This document shows positions 37,114 to 46,379 of a stretch of 64,000 bases of DNA, piece by piece (within the stretch, counting starts at the first letter, position 1; each line of letters starts with the position of its first letter). The translations under genes and the position numbers were made by a program. The notes beneath the pieces are model-generated. The model saw only the letters and a program-made list of their open reading frames with translations. It had not been told where the DNA came from and searched no databases. The stretch is from Oceanobacillus timonensis (GTDB lineage: Bacteria; Bacillota; Bacilli; Bacillales; Amphibacillaceae), in NCBI RefSeq assembly GCF_900166635.1, contig NZ_LT800497.1:2838344-2902343 (forward strand). The letters run 5' to 3'.

Positions 37114-37871
37114 GCAGGTTCACCTGCCTCCGAGTCCGAACCGTCATGTGCCATCAATATAAGCGAAATATTATCTTCTCCACCGCGCTGATTCGCTAAA
37201 TCAATAAGTTGCTGACCTATCTCACCCATCTCTTTATCTGACGTAATAAACTGGGCTAATTCCGATTGGCTCATCTTATCGGATAAGCCGTCTGAACATA
37301 ATAATAAACGATCTCCGACTTGCCAAGTCAACGTCCTTACATCCGTATCAACTTCTGCATCTGTACCCAGCGCGCGGATAATATAATTTTTATACGGGTG
37401 GACTTCTGCATCCCCCTCTGTAATCTCGCCTCTTTTTACAAGTTCATTGACAAAAGAATGATCTTCTGTCAACTGTTCCATTTGGCCTCCTCGTGCAATA
37501 TATAAGCGGCTGTCACCGATATGAGCAATAATAAGGGAATTCCTTATCATTACCGCAGCCACAAGGGTCGTCCCCATTCCTTCCAGTTGCTTATTTTCCT
37601 GGGCTTTATGAAAGATTTGGGCATTCGTCTCCCTGATTATGTTTTGAAACCACTGTTTAATATCCTCTGCGTTTTCAATTTGTTCTGTTTCTTCCCATTT
37701 ATTTTTAATATTTTCAACAGCCAGCATACTTGCTACATCGCCGGCTTGGTGTCCGCCCATACCGTCCGCAATAACAGCAATCGGCTGTGCGCTTTTATTT
37801 TCAAAAATGCCGCCTGCATCTTCATTATGATTACGGACTTGTCCGCAATGTGTTAAGAAAAGCCCTTTCAA
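37110..37871 (-). CDS. prpC: PP2C-type protein phosphatase PrpC
   Basis: Mn2+-dependent phosphatase that reverses PrkC phosphorylation. 253 residues with metal-binding Asp36-Gly37 in IADGMGGHQAGDVAS, GTTLVAAVM, HIGDSRLY, LTEDHSFVNELVKRGEI and CSDGLSDKM, all PP2C motifs. The start is TTG after GGGGGAGTAGCTC. In B. subtilis rlmN precedes it; here that gene is absent and a 119-bp palindromic element is in the gap. Confidence 0.96.
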   Translation of the reverse strand: MKGLFLTHCGQVRNHNEDAGGIFENKSAQPIAVIADGMGGHQAGDVASMLAVENIKNKWEETEQIENAEDIKQWFQNIIRETNAQIFHKAQENKQLEGMGTTLVAAVMIRNSLIIAHIGDSRLYIARGGQMEQLTEDHSFVNELVKRGEITEGDAEVHPYKNYIIRALGTDAEVDTDVRTLTWQVGDRLLLCSDGLSDKMSQSELAQFITSDKEMGEIGQQLIDLANQRGGEDNISLILMAHDGSDSEAGEPA

Positions 37872-38203
37872 GAGCTACTCCCCCTTTATAGTTCCAAATA
37901 TATATCCTTTTCAAACGATGATGATTCCTTTGAAAGGATGTTCAATCACACGATACAGTTACGAATCGGGGATTAAAACATTTGATGCTATCCATAATTA
38001 TGGCACAATCTTACTTATATTAAAACTATGTAATGTATAAGTTACAGAGGTTGTTCAAAAAGCCGGTAAATCATAAGCAGCAAATGCTTTAACCGGCATG
38101 GTTTTTCATAAGACCGGACCGCCGTTACTCGTCTCAACAAAAACCATTGGGCTTTTTTTGAACAACCATCTACTTAAAAATTTTCGCTTTCCATAAGCAT
38201 ACA
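37872..38203. other. 332-bp intergenic region where rlmN would be expected
   Basis: No gene and no visible rlmN remnant. It contains the 119-bp palindromic element (38049-38167) and, nearer prpC, an imperfect hairpin (37911-37945, ATCCTTTTCAAA with TTTGAAAGGAT) in the probable prpC leader. Confidence 0.7.
38049..38167. mobile_element. 119-bp palindromic MITE-like element
   Basis: Terminal inverted repeats GGTTGTTCAAAAAGCC and GGCTTTTTTTGAACAACC, with further internal inverted repeats (CCGGT/ACCGG; GGTTTTT/AAAAACC). Non-coding. A large structured terminator for rsmB is the alternative reading. No target duplication is evident. It is the only copy in the window. Confidence 0.6.
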
Positions 38204-39553
38204 TTACCTATCCCGTTTGATTCTTGTCAGGAAAAATCCATCTGTTTGAAAATCCTGGGGGAACAGTTGTAAACCTTCTGGCGACCATCCCGGCGCTTGT
38301 CTTAATGGTTCGGAAAGTTCATTTTGAAAAGCAAGGTCGATATGAAAGGCAGGATTTTTTTCCAAGAATGTTTGCACCACTTGGTTATTTTCCTCTTTAT
38401 CCACCGTACATGTGCTGTAAATAAGGACTCCGCCCGGTTTAAGAAGGGGGGCTGCAGTCTCGATTATATTCAGCTGAATCGATGCAAGGCGTTCTATATC
38501 GCTGGCTTGCTTTTCATATTTAATTTCAGGCTTTCCGTTAATCACTCCCAGTCCGGAGCAGGGAGCATCAATAAGTATTCTGTCAAAGCTTGCTTCATCA
38601 TACTTTTCATCCAGTTTTCTGGCGTCTCCCTGAAAAGCAGATATAGCATGCAAATCCAATATGGCTGCTTTTTCCTCGATTAATTTTACCTTTTTCTGAT
38701 GCAAATCATAGGCATGAATATCGCCCTGATCTGTCATTTTTTCAGCAATATGCGTCGCTTTGCCGCCTGGAGCACTGCATGTATCCAGCACTTTCATGCC
38801 CGGCTCTAGTTGTAAAGATTCAGCTGTAAGCATAGAACTCTGGTCTTGTATCGTTGCAAAGCCATCCTGCAAAAGCGTTGTCTGAAAGATATTCCCTTTT
38901 CTAATCAGAATCCCTTGCGGGGAAAATGGGGACGCTTCTACCTCAAATCCTTGGTTTTCCAACTGTTTCATAACCGATTCGCGGGTTGTTTTCATTGGCT
39001 GAATCCGGATGGACATTGGAAAGTGCTTAACATTTTCACGACACATCGCTTCCGTCCGTTCTATCCCGTACATCTCCACCCATCTTTCCACGAGCCACAA
39101 AGGGTGGCTTGTCTCTATCGAAATACGTTCAACCGGATCCTCTATCAGGGACAAATCCGGAAGACCTTTTCGCTGCATACTGCGTAATATACCATTGACA
39201 AAAGAGGCCGTTCCCTTATGACCGCGAATTTTAGCAATTTCAACAGATTCATGGACAATCGCATGATCCGGAATTTTTTCTAAATATACCATCTGATAGA
39301 CAGACATTCTTAAAAGCTGCTTCACCCAGACATCTAATTTCTTCTTATTTTTCATAAATTGTGCCAAATAATAGTCAATCGTTATTTGATTTTGTACTGT
39401 TCCGTAGACAACCTCTGTTAATAACCTTTTATCTTTTTCACTGAAATTTGTTTGCTGCAGTTCATGGTTCAACAGCAGGTTGCTGAAACCTTTATCTTTT
39501 TCAATCCGGATAAGGATATCAAGCATGGTTTGTCTCAATTGATATTTCGCCAT
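38204..39553 (-). CDS. rsmB: 16S rRNA (cytosine967-C5)-methyltransferase RsmB
   Basis: Two-domain enzyme of 449 residues: an N-terminal NusB-like RNA-binding domain (1-~140) and a SAM-dependent methyltransferase domain with VLDTCSAPGGKATHIAE, Cys332 in DAPCSGLG and Cys382 in YSTCTVDKEEN, the two catalytic cysteines. AGGAGA precedes the ATG. It lies 4 bp after fmt. Confidence 0.96.
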   Translation of the reverse strand: MAKYQLRQTMLDILIRIEKDKGFSNLLLNHELQQTNFSEKDKRLLTEVVYGTVQNQITIDYYLAQFMKNKKKLDVWVKQLLRMSVYQMVYLEKIPDHAIVHESVEIAKIRGHKGTASFVNGILRSMQRKGLPDLSLIEDPVERISIETSHPLWLVERWVEMYGIERTEAMCRENVKHFPMSIRIQPMKTTRESVMKQLENQGFEVEASPFSPQGILIRKGNIFQTTLLQDGFATIQDQSSMLTAESLQLEPGMKVLDTCSAPGGKATHIAEKMTDQGDIHAYDLHQKKVKLIEEKAAILDLHAISAFQGDARKLDEKYDEASFDRILIDAPCSGLGVINGKPEIKYEKQASDIERLASIQLNIIETAAPLLKPGGVLIYSTCTVDKEENNQVVQTFLEKNPAFHIDLAFQNELSEPLRQAPGWSPEGLQLFPQDFQTDGFFLTRIKRDR

Positions 39554-39557
39554 TATT

Positions 39558-40499
39558 TTATTCTCCTAATATAACACCGATTTGAATCCTGTCCTGGGAA
39601 GCCTGTAAATAATCTTTTACCTCCATCCGTTTTTTTCCGGCAGGTTGAATTTCTGTAATGTTGATACTTGTTTGTTGACCGCATTGAACGGTAAAGGATT
39701 CACTGTCTTTCGCTATAATTTCACCAGCTGGTCTGGAAGCAGAGGTGGCTGGACCTTCTTCTCCCCACCAGATTTTCATGACTTTCCCATCATAAGTTGA
39801 AAATGCAACCGGCCAAGGATGAAGTCCCCTTATTTGATTATAAATCTCCCAGGCAGGCCGATTCCAATCAATCTTTTCTTGTTCCCGTTTAATATTGGAA
39901 GCAAAAGTTGCCGCTGTCTCATCCTGTTTTTCAGGCGTTATGTTTCCGGCAAACAGATCAGACAAAGTATCGATAAGAAGCGTTGAACCGGATTCTGCCA
40001 GCTTATCATGTACTGTTCCAACATGGTCCGTGTCTTCTATTTCCACCTCTACCTGTGAAAGAATATCTCCCGCATCTAATTTCTCCGCCATATACATAAT
40101 GGTCACACCTGTTTTCTGCTTTCCTTGCATAATAGCATAGTGAATAGGCGCTCCACCACGTAATTCCGGGAGCAGAGAAGCATGTACATTGATTGCTCCA
40201 AACGGCGCTATCTCAAGTACTTCTTTTGGCAGAATCTGTCCATAAGCAGCCGTTATAATCAAATCCGGCTTGGCATCTGCGAGTACTTGATAATCTTCTC
40301 TTAACTTTTCTGGTTGAAACACTTCTATATCGTGTTTGAGCGCTTCCTCTTTAACCGGCGACGGCGTAATTATTTTTTTTCTGCCTTTAGGCCGGTCCGG
40401 CTGTGTCACAACCAGCACGACTTCATATTGATTTGCAATAAGTTTTTGTAAAACAGGGACAGCAAAATCCGGTGTCCCCATAAAAGCAATTCGTTTCAA
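39558..40499 (-). CDS. fmt: methionyl-tRNA formyltransferase
   Basis: Formylates initiator Met-tRNA using 10-formyl-THF. 313 residues starting [16 protein letters not shown], with [34 protein letters not shown] (catalytic His and SLLP loop) and a C-terminal OB domain. The start is TTG with GAGGG upstream. Normally def precedes it; here only a 69-bp gap with an AT-rich inverted repeat separates it from priA. Confidence 0.96.
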   Translation of the reverse strand: MKRIAFMGTPDFAVPVLQKLIANQYEVVLVVTQPDRPKGRKKIITPSPVKEEALKHDIEVFQPEKLREDYQVLADAKPDLIITAAYGQILPKEVLEIAPFGAINVHASLLPELRGGAPIHYAIMQGKQKTGVTIMYMAEKLDAGDILSQVEVEIEDTDHVGTVHDKLAESGSTLLIDTLSDLFAGNITPEKQDETAATFASNIKREQEKIDWNRPAWEIYNQIRGLHPWPVAFSTYDGKVMKIWWGEEGPATSASRPAGEIIAKDSESFTVQCGQQTSINITEIQPAGKKRMEVKDYLQASQDRIQIGVILGE

Positions 40500-40521
40500 T
40501 TAAATCCCTCATTTCCCTATA

Positions 40522-40558
40522 TAAGTTGAAATAAATGTGACTATTTAACTTATATCAT
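40522..40558. repeat. AT-rich inverted repeat in the priA-fmt gap
   Basis: ATATAAGTT with AACTTATAT around a GAAATA/TATTT inner stem fills half of the short gap where def would normally be. No U-run. Confidence 0.5.
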
Positions 40559-40568
40559 TTCAATTTCC

Positions 40569-42977
40569 TTACATCATATAATACGGCTGCATATCGATAA
40601 ACAACTGCAACTCCTGTTTCCGTATCTCATCCGCATATGTCGATTGAATATGTTCCAAATATCGAACTAACTCGGGTTCATGTTTGTATTTTATCATGCA
40701 CTGATACCGATATCTATCTTTTATCCGTGCAATCGTCGAAGGAGTCGGGCCTAAGATGGTTGTCCCGGGGGACACAACCCCGCTCAGCTGTTTCACAATT
40801 TCCCCTGCAACCTGAACCGCCCGCACATGGTTTTCATGCGAGACCGTAATCAATACAAGGAAAACAAACGGCGGGTATTGGAACGCTTTTCGAACAGCCA
40901 TTTCATGCTGATAAAAATCAAGAAAATTATGGTCTGCAGCATACGTCACACTATAATGTTCCGGCGTATACGTCTGGACAATCACCTTTCCTGTCAGTTC
41001 ATGTCTCCCCGCTCTGCCACTTACCTGCGTCAACAATTGAAACGTACGTTCCGATGCACGAAAATCAGGAAGGTGCAGCATCGCGTCCGCAGATAACACC
41101 CCAACCAATGTAACATCTTTAAAGTCAAGGCCTTTGGCAATCATTTGTGTACCTAGTAAAATATCAGCCTTTTTCTCTGAAAACTGTTTTAATAATTTTT
41201 CATGCGCTCCCTTTCTTCTTGTTGTATCTACATCCATCCGTATAACACGAGCTTCTGGTAATAATTTTGTTAAAGATTCTTCCACCCGTTGTGTGCCTGT
41301 CCCAAAATACCGGATCAAATCACTGTCACAGGATGGGCAATGTTCAGGAACCGCCTGCTCATAGGAGCAATAATGGCATTTAAGCCGATGCGTTTTCTTA
41401 TGGTAGGTTAATGCAATATCACAATGCGGACATTCTGCTACATGGCCACAATCCCGGCACATCACAAAGGTGGAATATCCTCTGCGGTTTAAAAGCAGCA
41501 CAATTTGTTCTCCCCGCTCCATACAGGCTTTCATATTATCCATCAGCGACGTGGAAAACATCGTCCGATTCCCTGCATGCAGTTCTTTACGCATATCCAC
41601 TACTTCTACACTCGGCATTTGCTGATGGTTGGTACGGCTCGCAAGCGTTAAAAGCTTGTATACTCCTTTTTTAGCTCTGGCAAAGCTTTCCAAAGAAGGG
41701 GTCGCACTGCCAAGTACAACCGGACAGCGATGATTACCCGCTCTTTCTATCGCAACATCTCTGGCATGATACCGAGGCTGATCTTCCTGCTTATACGTAG
41801 TTTCATGCTCCTCATCAATAATAATAATGCCGATATTGGTAAAAGGGGCGAAGATTGCTGAACGGGCCCCAACTACTACTTGCACCTGCTTCTGTTGAAT
41901 CTTTCTCCATTCATCATATTTTTCTCCGGCAGAAAGTCCACTATGCATTACCGCTACATTGGACCCGAACCTTCCTTTGAAACGACGCACCATTTGTGGC
42001 GTTAATGAAATTTCCGGAACGAGCACAATCGCTTCCTGGCCTTTAGCGATAACATGCTGGATAGATTGTAAATAAACCTCTGTTTTCCCGCTTCCTGTCA
42101 CCCCATGTAATAGAAATACATTGTTTTCATTCTCATCGATGGCGTCCACGACCGGTTCCATCGCCTGTGATTGCTCTTCAGTCAATTCAAATGCTTCCGT
42201 CCGTTCAATCGGCTGATTCTTATAAGGATCACGGAACACTTCCTGTTGAAACGTTTTGATAATGCCTTTGCTTTCCAGCGTCTTCACCGTTTGTGCGGAT
42301 GTATGAAGCTGTTTAATTAATTTGGCCTGTTCTACCGGTTCCGGATGATCGATGAAATATTGAATCAGTTCTTTTTGTTTTTTAGCTTGTTTCGATAAAT
42401 CTTCCAAAGCCTCCATCGCACGCATCTCGGATATATCTAACTGCACCATGGTTAGCAGTTTTTTTGTAATTCTCGATTTCACATGATAATAAACGGTGAT
42501 ATTCCCGGCTTCTATCTGTTTTTGCAGATGGTGATAGCTAATAGAAGATGCGGTGAACGTTTCAAACGGAATCGACTCTCTTCCTGCAAATAAATCTTCT
42601 AATTCCGGCGTGAGAAATTCATCTGTCTCCCGAACCAAATCTTTTGTATAATGTGATTTTAATACTTGAGGGAGCATCGTCTGAAATACGGTAATATATA
42701 AGCTCAACGTCTTGTTAGCAACGGATTTCCCAAGGTGGAGCAGTTCCTCCGTTAAGACAGGTGTGATATCCAGAACCTCATGCAGCTCTTTTAATTTGGC
42801 AAGATGGGACGCTCCTTTAAGCGCAACAACAAATCCCATAATCTTCCGCGGACCAAATGGAACCGTAACGCGCATGCCAGGTGTGATGATTTCATGATAT
42901 TTCTCCGGCACGAGATAGTCGTATGTTTGGTTTGTCGCACTAGCCGGAACATCGACGATAACACTGGCTATTTTCAA
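40569..42977 (-). CDS. priA: primosomal protein N' (replication restart helicase PriA)
   Basis: Restarts collapsed forks by loading the primosome. 802 residues: N-terminal 3'-DNA-end binding domain, helicase core with HGVTGSGKTEVYLQ (Walker A), IDEEHETTYKQE (DEEH box), VLGSATPSLES, a zinc region with paired cysteines (CRDCGHVAECPHCD, CHYCS, CPSCDSD) and GTQMIAKGLDF. Its ATG overlaps the coaBC stop by 4 bp. Confidence 0.97.
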   Translation of the reverse strand: MKIASVIVDVPASATNQTYDYLVPEKYHEIITPGMRVTVPFGPRKIMGFVVALKGASHLAKLKELHEVLDITPVLTEELLHLGKSVANKTLSLYITVFQTMLPQVLKSHYTKDLVRETDEFLTPELEDLFAGRESIPFETFTASSISYHHLQKQIEAGNITVYYHVKSRITKKLLTMVQLDISEMRAMEALEDLSKQAKKQKELIQYFIDHPEPVEQAKLIKQLHTSAQTVKTLESKGIIKTFQQEVFRDPYKNQPIERTEAFELTEEQSQAMEPVVDAIDENENNVFLLHGVTGSGKTEVYLQSIQHVIAKGQEAIVLVPEISLTPQMVRRFKGRFGSNVAVMHSGLSAGEKYDEWRKIQQKQVQVVVGARSAIFAPFTNIGIIIIDEEHETTYKQEDQPRYHARDVAIERAGNHRCPVVLGSATPSLESFARAKKGVYKLLTLASRTNHQQMPSVEVVDMRKELHAGNRTMFSTSLMDNMKACMERGEQIVLLLNRRGYSTFVMCRDCGHVAECPHCDIALTYHKKTHRLKCHYCSYEQAVPEHCPSCDSDLIRYFGTGTQRVEESLTKLLPEARVIRMDVDTTRRKGAHEKLLKQFSEKKADILLGTQMIAKGLDFKDVTLVGVLSADAMLHLPDFRASERTFQLLTQVSGRAGRHELTGKVIVQTYTPEHYSVTYAADHNFLDFYQHEMAVRKAFQYPPFVFLVLITVSHENHVRAVQVAGEIVKQLSGVVSPGTTILGPTPSTIARIKDRYRYQCMIKYKHEPELVRYLEHIQSTYADEIRKQELQLFIDMQPYYMM

Positions 42978-44182
42978 ATCGAATCATCCTTCATGTCTTG
43001 TAAAATACAGTCCAGAAGCTGTTCTGCTATCTGTCTTTTTGTAGCCTGCTGCAATTCCGTCACCGATTCGGCTTTATTAATATAGGATACAATATTGGTA
43101 TCTCCTTCGAATCCGGCTCCTTCACGGCTGACATCATTCACAACGATAGCATCCAGATTCTTCTTCTTCCGTTTTTCTAATCCATAATCAACCGGGCTAT
43201 CCGTTTCTGCAGCAAACCCGACTAAAAATTGATTTTCTTTTCTTTCCCCAAGCTTTTGTAAGATATCTTCTGTCCGTTCCATCACAATTGTATCGTCCCC
43301 ATCTTTTTTCTTCACTTTGGAAGCATGTACCTCTTTAGGGCGATAATCTGCTACAGCAGCCGATTTTATCACAATATCCTTATCGGTAAATTGTTCGTTC
43401 ATCACATCATACATTTCCTGTGCAGAGACGACATCGATCCGTTTAATTGCCGGATGCTGTGTCTCTATCGATACCGGGCCGGCAACCAATGTCACATCTG
43501 CTCCCCGTTCAGCAGCTGCTTCTGCCAAGGCAAAACCCATCTTTCCAGAAGAGCGGTTCGTAAAGAAACGCACCGGATCAACCATTTCCTTCGTTGGTCC
43601 CCCAGAGATTAGCACCTTTTTTCCTTGCATATCCAGATTTTTTTGCTGGTGACGTTCCAATACTGTAATAATCTCCTGTGGTTCTTCGAGACGACCTTTC
43701 CCCACATAACCACAAGCTAAATAACCGTCACCCGGTTCAATAAAATGATATCCCCATTGTTCAAGCTGTTTCATATTTTGAATCACTGCCGGGTGCTCAT
43801 ACATATGCACATTCATAGCCGGTGCAATATATACTTCCGCCTGTGTTGCCAGCATCGTAGTAGAGAGCATATCATCCGCTTGCCCATGAGCTATTTTTGC
43901 AAGAATATTCGCAGTTGCCGGTGCAAGAACAGCAATATCCGCCCAATCGGCCAAATCAATATGCGCTATCTTTTCCGGATTTTTTTCATCAAACGTATCG
44001 GTATACACCGGATTTCTTGTCAAAGCTTGAAATGTCAATGGTGTCACAAATTCAGTCGCACTTTCTGTCATAATCACCTTCACTTCTGCTCCAAGCTGTG
44101 TCAATTTACTTGCCAGCGCACTTACTTTATAAACTGCAATACCGCCGGTAACACCTAGAAGTATTTTTTTCTGATGAAGCAT
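42974..44182 (-). CDS. coaBC: bifunctional phosphopantothenoylcysteine synthetase/decarboxylase
   Basis: Two steps of coenzyme A synthesis in one 402-residue protein. N-terminal flavoprotein decarboxylase ([26 protein letters not shown], active-site Cys in [13 protein letters not shown]) and C-terminal synthetase ([35 protein letters not shown]). The start ATG is ~10 nt after AGAGG. It is separated from its usual neighbour rpoZ by a terminator and the 744-bp element. Confidence 0.96.
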   Translation of the reverse strand: MLHQKKILLGVTGGIAVYKVSALASKLTQLGAEVKVIMTESATEFVTPLTFQALTRNPVYTDTFDEKNPEKIAHIDLADWADIAVLAPATANILAKIAHGQADDMLSTTMLATQAEVYIAPAMNVHMYEHPAVIQNMKQLEQWGYHFIEPGDGYLACGYVGKGRLEEPQEIITVLERHQQKNLDMQGKKVLISGGPTKEMVDPVRFFTNRSSGKMGFALAEAAAERGADVTLVAGPVSIETQHPAIKRIDVVSAQEMYDVMNEQFTDKDIVIKSAAVADYRPKEVHASKVKKKDGDDTIVMERTEDILQKLGERKENQFLVGFAAETDSPVDYGLEKRKKKNLDAIVVNDVSREGAGFEGDTNIVSYINKAESVTELQQATKRQIAEQLLDCILQDMKDDSI

Positions 44183-44361
44183 GGAAATCATCCTCTCTAT
44201 CATATATCCTTCATAAATTTGTGTTTGTAATCAATGCTTGATTGGAAAACTTATTCCAACACCCATTCTTATCTTCTCTATACATAGTTATAACATATAA
44301 CCATCGAATTCTGCCGGATAAAGACTTGAAAAAGATGTGGAAAAAATAGAACAATTCGCTT

Positions 44362-45105
44362 ACTCAACTTTCGCACCTAAGAATAAGCATATAACCCTTG
44401 CTGTTCCAGGATGGACATGATCGCTATTATCATGCTTGCTTTTGGTTCAATCATCCTTCTATTTTTTGACCAGGATAGGCTGTATAACTCCGCTCCGGCC
44501 AACCACTCCGCTTTCCATGGGGACGGCTTCAGCTAACTTGAAAAGAAAACCGCTTTTCAAGTGGATCTTCAGCTCGCCCTATTCCCATAGGAGTCTACGT
44601 GGTTGGCCTGCGCTCTAATAGGATTCTTCAGTGTATGAAAGAAATAACATATTGATGAAATCATATGAAATAATCGCTTTTTAGCCTGAATAAACAATCA
44701 TTCTGGTGTTTCATTGGTTGATTTAGTAGTTCAAATCATGCCAGCATGAATCGTTACTGTCGAGAATATCCTGCTAGCGGAGGTGGACCGTTTTGACTCC
44801 TGAGGGATCAGCACCATCTGAAGATGCCCTTTTGCCAAGTGCTCTTCTTGGCAAAAGTTAGCTGAAGAGCGTGCCCCTAGGCAGACTAAGAACGCAACGT
44901 CCTGGGGTTGCGCTTACTCACCCCATCGAAAACATTTGTTGCAACGTCTGCACTAGTACGTCCTGTATGTCGGAAAGCAAAACAGTCCGCCGTAGCGGTC
45001 GCCTTACACTTTACCTTCTATTCTTTGTCAACAGCTGTACGGAAGAAACAATCAACCCCTGTTTCTATGGAATGGAAGTTACTTTTTTAAGTGCAAAAGT
45101 TGAGT
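44362..45105. mobile_element. 744-bp nested palindromic MITE-like element, copy B
   Basis: Termini ACTCAACTTTCGCACC and GTGCAAAAGTTGAGT match copy A at 20142-20414. Inside are further inverted repeats: GGCCAACCAC/GTGGTTGGCC (44497-44506, 44599-44608), ACTTGAAAAG/CTTTTCAAGT, CTTTTGCCAAG/CTTGGCAAAAG (44829-44839, 44847-44857), and a long-range pair CTTCAGCTAACTT/AAGTTAGCTGAAG. No transposase frame. The near-direct flanks CGCTT and CACTT could be a degenerate target duplication. It is probably a non-autonomous or decayed element; the family cannot be assigned from sequence alone. Confidence 0.72.
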
Positions 45106-45118
45106 CACTTACAAATAG

Positions 45119-45180
45119 AAAGACCTTTGCAAGTCGGGCAATTCTTATAGGAAGAATTGTTCAACATGCAAAGGTCTTTT
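45119..45180. terminator. terminator after rpoZ
   Basis: AAAGACCTTTGCA pairs with TGCAAAGGTCTTT around an inner stem (CAATTCTTA/AAGAATTG); T-rich on both sides. It ends the remA-rpoZ transcript. Confidence 0.75.
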
Positions 45181-45224
45181 ATTACTTACCGGATATTTCC
45201 TGTTTTTGTTTTGGGTGAAGAGCC

Positions 45225-45419
45225 TTATTTTTTAATATACAGTTTTCCAGCCTCAATTTCCTCTAAAGCTTTTCCGAGATACTTATGTGATTTTGAATGC
45301 TCTACCAGAACATCATCTGTTTCACTCAATTCTCTGGCTCTTCTGGCCGATAGTGTAACCAGGCTGTATTTTGATTTAATTTTTTTTTGCAATGAATCAA
45401 TAGAAGGTTCTAATATCAT
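45225..45419 (-). CDS. rpoZ: DNA-directed RNA polymerase subunit omega
   Basis: Small polymerase assembly subunit, 64 residues: [31 protein letters not shown] is the classical omega N-terminus, followed by [34 protein letters not shown] precedes the ATG. gmk, its normal upstream partner, survives only as a remnant. Confidence 0.96.
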   Translation of the reverse strand: MILEPSIDSLQKKIKSKYSLVTLSARRARELSETDDVLVEHSKSHKYLGKALEEIEAGKLYIKK

Positions 45420-45448
45420 AATCGTTCATCCTCCAACATTTACTTTTA

Positions 45449-45544
45449 TTATTTTACGGCTCTTTCCCGCTTTCAATACTCCGTTTTAATAATTGCTCTT
45501 ACTTTATCAAACCATTTTTCCCTGTTTCCAGCTTCGTTATTCAT
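45449..45544 (-). pseudogene. gmk: C-terminal remnant of guanylate kinase
   Basis: In the exact place of gmk, one minus-strand frame reads [22 protein letters not shown], then a TGA, then KRERAVK and TAA. Guanylate kinases end with NDE...KI(K/R)AI(V/I)xAEHxKRERV, so the frame matches on both sides of the stop codon, which sits at the residue after AEH. About 180 N-terminal codons are missing. The frame overlaps the remA stop. I read this as the scar of a deletion of gmk; a functional guanylate kinase must then be encoded elsewhere. Confidence 0.8.
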
Positions 45545-45797
45545 CTGCTATTTCATCATTTGTCACAAGTCGTTGTCCCACTGTTTCAGGCTGCACTGCA
45601 GATAATACAACATGATCGCTGTCTGTAATGATAACAGCTCTCGTACGTCTTCCATACGTAGCGTCTACCAGTTTGTTATTATCTCTGGCAACGGTAATAA
45701 TTCTTTTCACTGGTGCTGATTCCGGAGACACAATAGAAATAATTCGGTTTGCGGAAACAACATTACCAAAGCCAATGTTTATTAAACTTAAATTCAA
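45537..45797 (-). CDS. remA: extracellular matrix regulator RemA (DUF370)
   Basis: 86-residue DNA-binding protein that activates biofilm matrix and osmoprotection genes in B. subtilis. It contains [48 protein letters not shown], nearly identical in kind to RemA. The start is a TTG 7 nt after GGGGG; an ATG six codons upstream (45815) lies before that site and is rejected. The usual upstream yloC is missing. Confidence 0.94.
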   Translation of the reverse strand: MNLSLINIGFGNVVSANRIISIVSPESAPVKRIITVARDNNKLVDATYGRRTRAVIITDSDHVVLSAVQPETVGQRLVTNDEIADE

Positions 45798-46379
45798 ATT
45801 TTTTCCCCCTACCATTTCTCTTCTGTCTATAATAGTACCATTATACTGTATATTAAATGAATTTTATACCCTAAACTTATTAATTACAAAAACAAAGCGA
45901 AAAAGCAGGAAAGAATAGAATGACATTTGCAGACCGTGTATTGTGTTCTTCACCTTATTCCAAAAAACATTTCACATTATCAAGCTGCATGTTAAGGAAG
46001 ATTTTTAGTAGCAGATCCCTACAGATAACTAGTGCCTTTTTCCTCGTTTGTAAGACCATTTCCTTTCCAAAAAAAGGGGCAGCCGAAATCAACCAAGAAA
46101 GAAAGGCGCGTAAATACTGTAAAAGAATCTATCAAAAGAGCAACACCTTCTATATTAATATAACACACTATTACACATTTTTAAATGCTTCCCCTGTTCC
46201 CAAGAGTTACATGCCCATCGCAAAGCAATCTAAAAAAGTCTTTTTTACAAAGTGAAACTTCAATTCAGTGGGAGTTTCACACGCGGTTTTCCGTGATACA
46301 TACATACTCCAAGAGACATGAAAACAACTATCCCTTGCCTTACAGCGTTCACAGGGATAGTTGTTTTTATTCCATGTAC
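45798..46379. other. 582-bp gene-free stretch between remA and the P-type ATPase
   Basis: yloC is expected here but no remnant is visible. It holds a TATAAT -10 for remA (45840-45845, minus strand), a short hairpin (46252-46280, GTGAAACT/AGTTTCAC) and the ATPase terminator. A plus-strand 111-codon frame (45920-46255) has no ribosome site or family likeness. Confidence 0.6.
46323..46366. terminator. terminator after the P-type ATPase gene
   Basis: AACAACTATCCCT pairs with AGGGATAGTTGTT (13-bp perfect stem); minus-strand tail GTTTTCATG. Confidence 0.7.

Noticed and set aside
40500-40568. Search for a def remnant between priA and fmt.
   Set aside because: Only 69 bp, filled by an AT-rich inverted repeat; no deformylase motif.
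44362-45105. Considered as a CRISPR array or a structured RNA gene.
   Set aside because: No regularly spaced direct repeats; the paired segments are inverted and nested, with element-like ends shared with another locus.
45920-46255. 111-codon plus-strand frame in the remA-ATPase gap.
   Set aside because: No ribosome site, no promoter, no recognisable family and low-complexity composition.
45798-46379. Search for a yloC remnant upstream of remA.
   Set aside because: No frame on the minus strand resembles the YicC/YloC C-terminus; only the gmk scar is readable.
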